A stretch of DNA of 64,000 nucleotides from Chamaecrista fasciculata (Eukaryota > Streptophyta > Magnoliopsida > Fabales > Fabaceae), in NCBI GenBank assembly GCA_003254925.1, contig QANZ01049388.1:66265-130264 (forward strand), in the 5' to 3' direction. Positions 33,736 to 44,018 of this stretch are shown here, piece by piece. The position numbers and the translations under genes are program-made. The notes below the pieces were generated by a model that saw only the letters and a program-made list of their open reading frames with translations, did not search any database and was not told where the DNA came from. How positions within the stretch are numbered: position 1 is the first letter of the stretch; each line of letters starts with the position of its first letter.

Positions 33736-34475
33736 AAAAAACTATAGGTATTCTCAGCCTATTTGTATAATGATCAAGGGGGAAACTAATTTTATTAAGA
33801 TCACGGAGCGAATAGTTTAAAACCTTTTCAACAATGTTTTTATTAAGTCGATACCTTTTGTTCATGATATTTAAAGAAATTCTCACTTTTGCTCGAGTGT
33901 GTTATGTCATGCATTTATGTAATAAAAAATTGTTTTCTTCTCTCTATGCTTGTGGTCCACTAATTTGAGATGAATCTCAACCTATGCGCACTATTCAAAA
34001 TCTGAAATGAAAAAGCTTCTCTCTTTTATGTTTTTAATGCATTTAAAAGAATAGATAATTAAAGAGAAATTATGTTGTTCTATTTTTCAAGATAAATGCT
34101 CTCTCATCTCAATAATTCTTTTCCATTGATATTTTTCTGTTTTTGATTTAAGTGAATTTCCATGAATAAAGTGTATCCAGCCAAAACTCAAAGATACTTG
34201 AACCCTTCCAACATTTTTATATCTGTATGTATGTATATATGTACATGAATATGGAGGAGGCTTCAGCACCCTCTTAAATAGACAATATATACTCAATACA
34301 CAAAGGAGGAATTGAGGAAGATACAGAAAATGTCCAGAGTGACTCTATATATATAGACAGAAACTCAGAAAGTCATCCTTCATCCTTGTTTTAGCAATAA
34401 AAAGATCTCTAAGTTTATAGCAAAAGATGATGAAATGACTTTATTCAACAAGCAGTGATTAATTAGTAGTATACT
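33736..34475. other. Intergenic DNA
   Basis: AT-rich. A minus-strand continuation of LINE linker sequence may reach to about 33880 (FSLADWNNVQRCEGSR). Otherwise no gene. Confidence 0.35.
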
Positions 34476-34631
34476 CTAAGGTTGGCCTCCATCTTCATCA
34501 TTTGGTGGGTCAATGGGAACTTCATGCCTTGGTCTGTTGTACTTCTCCCTCAGTTGCTTGATTGGGATGAAATCTCCAGCTGAATCCATGCCATAGAATA
34601 AAGAACTTATATATGGATGTTCGAACTTCCC
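34476..34631 (-). CDS. Orphan terminal exon, unrecognised protein
   Basis: After a good acceptor (TATTTGCAG|GGGAAG) the minus strand is open for 51 codons: GKFEHPYISSLFYGMDSAGD, FIPIKQLREKYNRPRHEVPI, DPPNDEDGGQP, then TAG. An AATAAA signal (plus-strand TTTATT at 34440-34445) lies about 30 bp past the stop, as expected for a true gene end. The composition is protein-like, not transposon-like. I could not find upstream exons: the DNA to the right is transposon sequence from about 34900 on. Either the gene's 5' part was displaced by insertions or this is a 3'-end relic. Family not recognised. Confidence 0.55.
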   Translation of the reverse strand, partial: GKFEHPYISSLFYGMDSAGDFIPIKQLREKYNRPRHEVPIDPPNDEDGGQP

Positions 34632-34924
34632 CTGCAAATAGTTTAAGAGTATCAATTAAAAAAATGACAATGTTGATAGTGTAAGGCATGTGCTTCAACC
34701 TTCAAGGAGACCTTTTCAGGTATGTAAATTAATAATTCGGTCTTCAAAAGATGAAAAAATTCTCATTTAGTCCTTGAAAGAAAATTATAAGATTTAATTC
34801 TTGAAAGATGTAATTACAATCAATTTGATCCTTTTAATCAGATATTAATTCAAATTTAATGACAAATATGATATTCTAACATCAATCTTTAAGTGCAATA
34901 TAGAACTACATTAGATATGTCATC

Positions 34925-35332
34925 AAAACATTTTGCACGACACATTTTGCCCGTTTCTCCTCGTTTCGCCGGCGGTGATTGAAGAAGAAGAAGAAGGTGG
35001 CGTCGGCGGTGATTGAAGAAGAAGAAAGAGGTGGCGTCGGCGGTGATCGAAGAAGAAGAGTGGATTTGGCTGGGTGTTTGTTTTTTTTGGGCAAAATTGT
35101 TTCAAGTCTTAATTTATTCCTTTTTTCTTACAGTTTAGTCCTAATATATAAAGAAAGGATTTTAATTAAAAAATAAATAAAACTTTTATGGAATTTAAAC
35201 CAATTTTTTCTTTTGTTTAACAGGAAAATTAGATGGAAATTGAATAAGGACTAATGGTAAAACTTTTTGAAAACTTGAGGGATCAAAATGGAACTTTGAG
35301 CAAACTTGAGGGACTAAAATAAGACTTTGACT
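34925..35332. mobile_element. Half of a GGCCAAA-family Mutator-like element with minisatellite
   Basis: The right arm (about 35094-35332) ends 'gggactaaaataagactttgac' and shares the 'ttagtcctaatatataaagaaagga' layout of the other long-TIR elements. The left arm is missing. The interior (34965-35065) holds three near copies of a ~35 bp unit with 'ggtggcgtcggcggtgat' followed by GAA repeats. Confidence 0.55.
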
Positions 35333-35697
35333 TATATTTTTTATAAAATTACTATTATACCCTCACTAAATAAATAGAAATTTAACATAAGGGTGTTATT
35401 TGCACCTAAATGAAAACTCAGGGGTGTTATGTGCACCCAACCTAAAACTCAGGGGATGTATGTGCATTTTGGCCATAAATGTTTCAGTGAGTTTTTCTTA
35501 TTGTTAGCATAAGTCATCACTTGTTTTTAATTAGGTTAATTTTTAAATTATGTTAAAATCATCTTAATATTTGATTCGTTATTATAAAGTTTTACTCTCA
35601 TTATTAAGATTAAAGCATCATTTTAATTTTTCAAGTTCTAATTTCCTTTTTAAAAAAGCCAGACTTTAATTTAATCTAAACTGAACAAAACTGAATT
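35333..35697. other. Spacer
   Basis: AT-rich, with a short duplicated motif ('aggggtgttatgtgcacc') near 35420. No gene. Confidence 0.35.
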
Positions 35698-35709
35698 AAT
35701 ATTGGTTTG

Positions 35710-36397
35710 ATATTTCCTGGAGAGATATTTTTGCCACGTCGTGTTGGTCGTTTTGGAAATGGAGTTTGGCTAAGGAAACTTTTCTTGATATCCAACAGCA
35801 TCGTACTTTGTCCTCCCAACATCGTTCTGATTTGATTAGCTAGATGAAGCTAGAGGCTGACTGGTTGAAGGTAAATGTGGATGGGTCTTGCGCCGAGAGG
35901 TTGAAGGATCAGGCGTCGTGTGGGGGTGTGGCTCGTGATGCTAATGACACTTTCATTGTTGGTTTTTCTAATCGTTTGGGTTCATGTGAGGCTTTTGATG
36001 CTGAATTTTGGGGCATCATTAATGGGTTGGGGTTGGCGTGGAAGGTCAAGGTTTCGAGAGTTGTCATTGAGACTGACTCATTGCTTACTTATAATCTTGT
36101 AAACAAGGAAAATCATCCTCAGCATCCTTGTTATACTTTTATTGAACGCATCTACCAGTTAATGGATATGGATTGGGAGGTGAGATTCAATCGTGTTGCT
36201 CGGAGTGCTAACAAGGTGGCAGACTTGCTTGCCAAGCTAGCTCATCGCTTGGATTGCCAATTTCAAGACTTCTGTACACTGTCGCATGCTATTCAAGACC
36301 TGCTTAGGGATGAAGCTGAGTCTGTTTCTTTGATAGAGCTGTTGGCTCCGTAGTCTCTTTTCGTTTTTTGTCCTTTCTTTCTTATTTACCAAAAAAA
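35710..36397 (+). mobile_element. 5'-truncated LINE insertion with 12 bp target duplication
   Basis: Flanked by AATATTGGTTTG at 35698-35709 and 36398-36409 and ending in a poly(A) tract, the hallmark of target-primed reverse transcription. The body encodes the linker WRDIFATSCWSFWKWSLAKE, a stop codon, then an RNase H domain from 35844 to 36353. The domain has acidic residues in context: KVNVDGSC, FDAEFWGI, IETDSLLT, NKVADLLAKLA. At 688 bp it is only the last tenth or so of a full LINE, so it was dead on arrival. Confidence 0.9.
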
Positions 36398-36409
36398 AAT
36401 ATTGGTTTG

Positions 36410-37052
36410 TAGTTTATCAATATAAGTGTTTGTATCTTGAACTGCTCCAATCTCTCTCCACATAAGTGTTTATAAGAGAAATAATCCCGTGCAAGGTTTT
36501 AATTGGTTGAGAGGTGAGTTTTTGATGGAGCAATTGTGTTTTCTCTTCTTTTTTTTTTTTTTTCTTTCTCCTCATAAATGTTTTATACTATATAAAAAAT
36601 TAAAAAAAAATTAACTTGAAGGAAAGTGCTATTGAGAACATTTTTGACGGACCAATTCTGTTTTTTTTTTTTCTCAATTTCTCATAAATGTTTTATACCA
36701 TATAAAACATGATTTTAATTGGTTGAGGATGAGTTTTTGAGACAATAGTGTACTCTAAAATATCACCTATAAAGTGAAAGGCACATTTAATGTAGCAATT
36801 ATATTTTTTTTCTTTCTTTCTCTCCTCACAAGTTTTATATTATATAAAAATTAAAATAATTAACCCCATACAAGATTTTAATTGGTTGAGAGATGAGATT
36901 TTAAGACCATGATGATACGTCCCATAGTGTTAACCATTGATTGAAGATAGCACTTTTCACATAGCAATTTGTATTTTCTTTCACTCTCCTCAAATTGTCA
37001 ACTAACGAATGCAATTTTCAATTTTCAACTTTCAACTTTCAACTTTCAACAT
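36410..37052. repeat. Three diverged ~165-215 bp repeats and a CTTTCAA heptamer run
   Basis: The motif TTTTAATTGGTTGAG recurs at about 36497, 36713 and 36876, each followed by 'gagtttttga'-like and 'ttttatactatataaaa'-like words. At 37013-37051 a heptamer (CTTTCAA/TTTTCAA) repeats five to six times. Non-coding. May be a decayed tandem MITE cluster. Confidence 0.6.
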
Positions 37053-37625
37053 AATATCTACTACCTACAAAATTCCTAGCTATATTTCAGACTTTCAGTA
37101 CGTGAAAGATACATCAAATGCACTTTAATGAAGGTAGGAGTGTAAATGGATCAGACTATTGAATTATTTATATTCTAACCCCGTCAAAAAAATTAAGATC
37201 AGTTTATTTTCATAAATAAATAAATTTGAATATTTTGATCAATATATTAAAATGATCTGATCTAATAAATCAAACTGAAAAAAATTAATAATCAACTTAT
37301 CAACTTCATTAAAAGCTCACCGCCATATTAGAAGCACAGTTTCCTTCAAAAAATTGTACTCTGGTTTCTTAACTTTGATAGACTCAACTGAAGCTAATCA
37401 CATTTTCATCTGCTAATCAGATTCCAAAGTAAATGAATCACCAAGGAAAAGAGGAAACACAATCTGAATCATACAAGGTTTGAGATTTAAAGACTAGAAG
37501 AACCTAATACTATTATACAATTAGAGCTAAATAGCACAGATATGATTCTGGGTCATTTCCTTCTTCCTCTTGTGTGTCAAAATATGGCAAAATACCATTG
37601 TTGGCAAGCTTCTAGTATATGAGGC
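37053..37625 (-). other. Spacer and probable BUB3.3 3' UTR
   Basis: No independent gene. The 100-150 bp next to 37626 are the likely 3' UTR of the minus-strand gene. Confidence 0.4.
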
Positions 37626-40600
37626 TTAGGATCTACTAGCAGAACTCCCAGCAGAAACTGATTTATCCATGTACTCCATATTGTGAATAAAGATACGAGG
37701 AGGCCCTTCTCTGTAAAGAGGAAAGATGCAATAAGCCAATAACCCAAATGAATATGTAAATCAGAGAATGGAATGAATTTCAGTATATCTATTCACAAGA
37801 AGAGTACACATATTTATACTAGAGGAATCTAAATTGAATAATAATCCCTCAATACTAGCTATCTATCACATAACTCTAGCTATTTAATCCCTAGAAATGT
37901 GCCTTACAGTTGATACCAGATTGGCCCTAGTGGATTCTAATTTATGTACAATTCATAAAAGAATAGATCAAAAGTTGAAGTCCAAACTCAAAAGATCGGA
38001 TTTCCTTACCTCCAGATTCCAGTGAAATCATTCAAGGCAAAAGTGCTTTTGTCTCTAGTTGAATGAATATGCTTTTGTCCATGAATTAAAGTTGATATAC
38101 TAGTTACCACAATCTTTTTCTTTATATCTTAGACACCATGTTATAAGACAGTCATATTTAATATGAAAAATGACAAGCTATCAAAGAAAAGATAAGCTAG
38201 TATTTTATAAAAATTAGTAAAGCTAAAAATTAAGGAAGTTAGATCTTCATAGTTCTTGGATGATATAAGTATGGAGTAAGAGTTGAACTGACAAAGTTAA
38301 CCAATTTTAAACACTGCATTCCTGACAACACGAGGGCTAATGGAAGTTGTACTACATATATGAGTTGAAACATACAAGAGACAATCTCAGTAAAACGTCT
38401 GAAGTGTGCCCACAAACGCACAAGAAAAATTCCCCCACTCCAGAGCAAATAACAGAAAGAGCATTATTCTTGCTTACAGTGCACCAGATTCTCACTCAAC
38501 TATGGCATATTCTATCTTCTGCATTTTCTTTAAATACAAAAGTTAGAACAGAAAATTCAAACTTTTTAGATTCTCCATGCTTTACCAAGCAAAGACCCTA
38601 AATATGATCAAAGGGTATCAACATAAAGATATAGAATAGAAGTTTAAGAGAATGAGTTTTTCCCTTCACTGGAAAAAAAAGGACAAAGGCAAAGATAATA
38701 GTAATGAGTAATAACAGAATATTGTCCACATGTGATATAGAAGAAATGAGTGGCGGACAAATAAGAGAATAATTACTAACATTTCTTTTGCTTCTTTGTA
38801 TGCGTAACTTGAAGCTACAGCCAAATGCTCTCCCATGTGGTTATATGACAGGGATGCCGCACTATTTGGGTATCTGGGTAACTGAAATTGAGAAAAGATT
38901 GTAGTAAAGTAGGAAAAATATCACAAATGTATGCGTAAATTAAGCAGCCTACAATGTACAAACATCATAACCTTAGATGACAATTTACATGACGGCCACT
39001 TGACAGAATTAAGTATGAAAGTTTTTAGGAAAATACCTGAACTAGTCTTCTCCTACTTCGAGCATCCCATAATATTACATAACCTTCACTGTCACCAGTG
39101 GCAAAAGCACCTCGAGCACTAAATAGCAAATTAAACAAATCAAATTCTAATAGTTATGTTAGACTTGCTAAAACTAAGAAATATAGAAGGAAGATAAAAG
39201 AGGAAAAGAGAAGGGCTGTAAACAGTGGGAGTCTGGCCCAAGACAGTAGAGTGCAAGGATTGTATGGGTATAAGTATTGTGTTTTAGGTCAGGTGAACCA
39301 AGGAAAAATTAGGGAAATGGTTCAAGAGAGTCTAACCTCTTGAAAGCTAGGCACTATTATGTTACTGTCAATCTTGTTATCTTTGTGAGTGCTTTATTGT
39401 TTTTAGCCTTAATTGTTATGTGTTTTATGAGTGCTTTTCTACTGTGATTCTGCTGTAATAGCCCATTTTTCATTAGAGAGTGGGATTTATCTAATATAAT
39501 ATTTGGAGTTAAACAATAAGGAAGGCTCTATCAAGTTATAAAGGTAATTTATAGTACGAAGGGACATACACTGGACTAAATATAATGTCATTTACTGATG
39601 CCAAATGATGCTTTCCCTCCTTTGATTTTGGATGACATCGGAATGCAAATCTACAGGAGAAATAGATATAGCAATTAGTCAGTACCTTACCAAAAAAATG
39701 CCAAATACCTGAACATTTTCCTAATACAAAATTTGGAACTATGAAAAAGAAAGAAATAAAACATCAGTAGAGAACATCCAGGGAGACTCAGAAAATGGGT
39801 AAGAAATTATAGCCAACTGGGGCAGAAATTGAAATGACATTTCCCTATGCATTAAGTATAGGAACCAAGTAAACATGAACTGAGAGTTCTGAGTCATAAA
39901 TTCATAATTCTGTTCAACCACAAAAAACATATATTCTTTGTGCAAATCAGTAGAATAAGCATGTAACCAATATGAATAAAACAAATCATATATGTAACAA
40001 CTTGGTCCCTCATGCATTATTAGATTCATGCTATGCTAAATATGAATGGAATATCAGCTAGGCTATAAAATCAGAGTCGGGGAAAGATGTACTGGAGCAG
40101 CAGGATTTTAAAGTTAAAACTCTTGGAGTGAACCAGATCCTTAATTAGTTTTTCAACTAGAGAGCAAGAATTGTTTATGTTAGCTAAGATAATGATAGAT
40201 CCATATTAAAGAAGGTATAAACACATGGTCAGAGAAGGAATATATTATATAGTCCGGGGAAAGGAGCTTCTTGGAAACACAAATATGTGTAGGGTTCCGG
40301 TAGGTAGGTAGGATAGTAACAAAATATGGAGAAAAGTTGGGGAGGAAGTGGAGAAACAAACTTGGAGAATCTTAGAGGAGAATTTTTCCCCTGTAGTGCT
40401 AGGATTTCTTTCTCTTTCTACTGATACAGTAAGTTTTCTTTTGAATATGTGAAACTAATAAATATTAAATTATCATCTAAAACAGACCCAATTTCATTTG
40501 AAATAGATGAATCAGAAATCTCTAATGCTACCCGCCCATCTACTGATCCAACTGCAAATCCTGCAAAGGTGGAGATGAAAGAAGCCATTGGTACATCTTT

Positions 40601-42213
40601 TAAGAGAAGCAGCAACAAGTCACCATGACCTGTTTCAAATTTAGAAAAATTAAAACATTCTTCGTACCTTTTGAGTATGGAACTGAACTGACGCATCTTA
40701 TTGGTGTACCATTGTGTGGTTCCTTTGATTGAACTGGTTTGTCAAGATAACGTAGATCATAAATATGCACTGATGTTTCTAGTCCAACAGTCAGATTTAA
40801 CCCAGAGACAGACATGGAGTTCACCTCTGCACCTAGATTTTTTGAGCAAGAAAGAGTATTCTCCACACGAATGTCCCACAACAATATCTTCTTGTCAAAT
40901 CCAGCTGTGATCAATTGACCTGCAGTAACAAGGAATCACATAATTTAAATGAAATCACGAAAAACATCATTTAACTTTCGACTTTTAATCCATCCTAAAG
41001 CCATTATTTCATTAATATTATCCTTATGAACTTAAAGAATTTGATGAACCTTAGAATAAACCATCATTAAGATATGTAAACTTGTTCATAAATAATAAAA
41101 GGAAAATGAAAATGACATGACAACATTTCCTTTAATATCGTCTACTTCTGCTATGTAGTTTTCCAAAAAGCAGACTGCATGCAGAAGATAAATTCCCTTG
41201 TGTGGATAACAGTGGAGAGAAAGGAAGAATCGAGTGCCCTTTCAATTTTATGTCAACAATTGAAGAACTCTACAAGCTAATAATTAGAACATAAACAGAT
41301 GGAGAAGAATAAACGAGGTAGTAAGTAAGTTTGGTTTAGATAGCTTACATATTTCATTGGAATATCCAATGCATGTTGCTGTATCATCATGATTACCAAC
41401 TGTAACAATAATTCCTGAATGCAAGTCATACCTAAAAGGGTTACAAAAGGATCAAATCACATTGATGAAATTATAAAATGAAACACAATTAAGTTGTAAA
41501 CAGAATTAAGAGTTTTGTTTGAAGTATTTGGAAAGCAATTATCCTGTTTACAAGAAGATGGAATATACTAAACAGTTGACATTCATAAATTTCTCCTTCC
41601 GACCAGACAAACATCTTTGTTTTTTAAATCTTAGAGTGGTGAAAAGACTTGAACACTCTTAAGTCTTAACTCCTCACAGCCTAAATCAGTAATAAAAAGC
41701 TGCTTATGGTATTCCTAAAATCAGTCTCCAAATTTTCACTACACGAATAAGTGTGGATTCAATTCAGATGATTTCCGAAGCGCACAGTTAAATATTACTA
41801 CAACTAAAAAATGGGAAAAAAAAAAAACAGAAAAAAAAAGGAGATAAAACCTTCGGATTAATCCATCGGAACCAGCGGTGAAAGCAACCAAGTCGTCCTG
41901 GAAACAACAATCCAGAAGCGCAGCTTCTGACGGAGCTTCTAGTCTAAGCACCGAGTTTTCAACATCATATAAGCGAAGATTCTGCTAGCAATTCACCACC
42001 GTCAAAATCGCAAGAGCCAGAGCATTATTTGAAAAATAAACACACACGCACGTCATGTAAAATAGGGGAAAAGGAAGAAAAAGAAAATTGGAAACTTACA
42101 GAATCCCAGGAAGATATAAGGAGATTATTAGAGTTGGGGGCGAATTGGATTGTGGAAATAGCATCTCGAATTGGGGTTTCGAACTGTAATTCCAAGCTAT
42201 TATTACAGTTCAT
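37626..42213 (-). CDS. BUB3.3: BUB3.3, BUB3-family WD40 protein
   Basis: BUB3-type beta-propellers act in the spindle assembly checkpoint; BUB3.3 is the divergent plant paralogue. Nine exons join in frame to 333 aa: 42213-42100, 41981-41851, 41431-41349, 40919-40668, 40560-40488, 39650-39570, 39118-39037, 38881-38781, 37710-37626. The start MNCNNSLELQFETPIRDA is the first ATG in good context. Blades are visible in order: APNSNNLLISSWDS, LLDCCFQDDLVAFTAGSDGL, GQLITAGFDKKILLWD-like segment, TSVHIYDLRYLDKPVQ, GFAVGSVDGRVALE, FRCHPKSKEG, GAFATGDSEGYVILWDARSR, and a final ASLSYNHMGEHLAVASSYAY. The FRCHPK and RCxxSVPYS words are family signatures. The intron donor at 41850 (GTTTTATC) is weak but phases agree. 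The frame is intact, so functional. Confidence 0.92.
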
Positions 42214-42359
42214 GTTTCGCCCCCAGAAGAGGGATTCAATGGATTTGCGAATGATGAATTGGAAATTTGAAATTTGAAGTTGGTAAAGTGAAATAGCAAG
42301 CAGAAGCAAGAATGATGAATGGATTTGCGAATTTTGCAAGAAGTACCTTGGGTTTGAAG

Positions 42360-42382
42360 ATATTATATATATAGTTTAAAAG
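42360..42382 (-). promoter_or_regulatory. TATA region of BUB3.3
   Basis: The minus strand reads AACTATATATATAATA about 150 bp upstream of the ATG. It is squeezed between the gene and the tRNA start at 42402. Confidence 0.45.
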
Positions 42383-42401
42383 AGTTATTGCATCAACAAG
42401 T

Positions 42402-42473
42402 GGATCCGTGGCGCAATGGTAGCGCGTCTGACTCCAGATCAGAAGGTTGCGTGTTCGATTCACGTCGGGTTCA
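42402..42473 (+). tRNA. tRNA-Trp (CCA)
   Basis: A 72 nt cloverleaf. The acceptor stem GGATCCG pairs with CGGGTTC plus discriminator A. D-arm/A box is TGGCGCAATGG, the anticodon loop is GACTCCAGATC (anticodon CCA), and the T-arm/B box is GTTCGATTC. No intron. CCA is not encoded, as normal in nuclei. Upstream CAA motifs (CATCAACAAG at 42391-42400) are typical of plant pol III tRNA genes. It runs divergently from BUB3.3. Confidence 0.97.
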
Positions 42474-42493
42474 ATCCCCATTCAAATTATTTA

Positions 42494-42500
42494 TTTTTTT
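42494..42500 (+). terminator. RNA polymerase III T-run terminator of tRNA-Trp
   Basis: Seven consecutive T residues begin 21 nt after the tRNA's 3' end, an adequate pol III stop. Confidence 0.75.
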
Positions 42501-42504
42501 CCAG

Positions 42505-42936
42505 AGTGCACTTTTAGTCCTATAACTCTTGCTCAGGTCTCAATTTGGTCCCATAATTTTTTTTGTTGCACTTCTGGTCCCATATCTTTGCAAAAAGTTA
42601 CAAAATTGGTCCCGTATCACTTTTGGTCTCATATCTTTTGGTGAGGTTGCAGAATTGGTCCTATATTTTTGCAAAAAGTTTCACCGTCAGTCTCACGATC
42701 CAAATATATGGGACCAATTCTGCATCTGACCCAAAGATATGGGACCAATTCTGTAATCTGACCAAAATATGAGACCAATTATGCAACATGACTCAAAGAT
42801 ATGGGACCAAAAGTGTAACACGGGATCAAATCTGCAATTTGAGCAAAAGATATGAGACCAAAAGTGCAACAAAAAAAGTTATCAGACCAAATTGAGACCT
42901 TAGTAAAAGTTATGGGACCAAAAGTGTATGTTAGCC
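42505..42936. mobile_element. Foldback MITE between tRNA-Trp and MINE1
   Basis: The sequence is an imperfect palindrome centred near 42700. The left arm has 'gtctcaatttggtcccataa' and 'ggtcccatatctttgcaaaa'; the right arm has 'gatatgggaccaattctg' and 'gttatgggaccaaaagtg'. Each arm is itself built from short 40-50 bp 'ggtcccatat' repeats. Non-coding; no certain TSD. Confidence 0.65.
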
Positions 42937-44018
42937 TTTTTTTTATTTTTTGGTGTACTGAAAAACTAAAAGTCATACTGCTAATATTGTGATTTTAATT
43001 TCAGTGATTTGTATAGCATTACAATTTAGTTACAATAGGAACACCCTCCACATAACTCATAGATAAGGTGTTGGAGTACATAAATGTGTTGGAATGAATA
43101 TAATGAGTCTATACTTACGAGTTAGCTTTTGAAAAATCATTTCTCTCCGGTAAGAAACCTCATCAAACGAGATAAAATCGAGCTTAAAAAATAAACTCCT
43201 TATTTTACAGTCAAACAAATAAAAGTTAGTCATACTTTTCTTGTTTGAACTTTGAAGTCTAAATGCGACATATTCGAAGTTATAAATTACTTTTCATGAG
43301 TTCTTTTTCTACCTAGTCAGAGTCTGGTTGCGACAATTTTAATGTTATAGACTACTCTTCATGAATCCTTTCTCTACCCAGTCAAAGTCGTCTGCAAGAG
43401 AGATCAAATCAGGCTCCAAAAGTGAGTTTGATGACGTAAGTGAAAAATTATGAAAACAAATAGGATTAGTTTTGTAAAATGAAAAACATAAAGGGGCATA
43501 TTGAAATCCACTCCAAACATGAGACCAGAAGTGTAATTTGACCATAAGTATATTATGTAAAGTTAGGATTCTATTCATAGTTATTAGGAAAATATTTCAC
43601 AGTTATTTCAAAATAAAAGCACAAATCTGATGACAATTTAATGATGAATTCAAACACTTTATGAAGTTACCCCAATTTGAAAAAAAGCAACCTTACATGT
43701 AAAACCAATTGAAAAAAAAAACATTAAATGAGCCAAATCTAATATAAATAGATATGAACTTTATACCTGTGCTTATATACGACATCAATTATAGTGACTG
43801 ATACACTCTAAAAGAAAAGCTTATCATAAATCTCAAGTGCACACAAGTCATATCAAGTTCAGCTGAACATTAAGCCAAAAACAAGGTGGTATAAATGTCA
43901 AAAACTCGAGTCTTCAATCACTCAAGTTTCAAATATATACAAGACTACAAAATGGCTAAACTAGTTTAAATTCCTAACACAAATTTATCAATAGTTTGGC
44001 ATACACTTGAAGTAGAAA
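42937..44018. other. Spacer with a degraded family A MITE relative
   Basis: Around 43150-43450, words such as 'ttcatgagttctttttctac' and 'gagagatcaaatcaggctcc' resemble the bodies of the elements at 46311 and 47440. No gene. The part near 44018 is the probable MINE1 3' UTR. Confidence 0.4.

Noticed and set aside
42029..42277. Plus-strand 82-codon ORF
   Set aside because: Antisense to BUB3.3 exon 1 and its leader.
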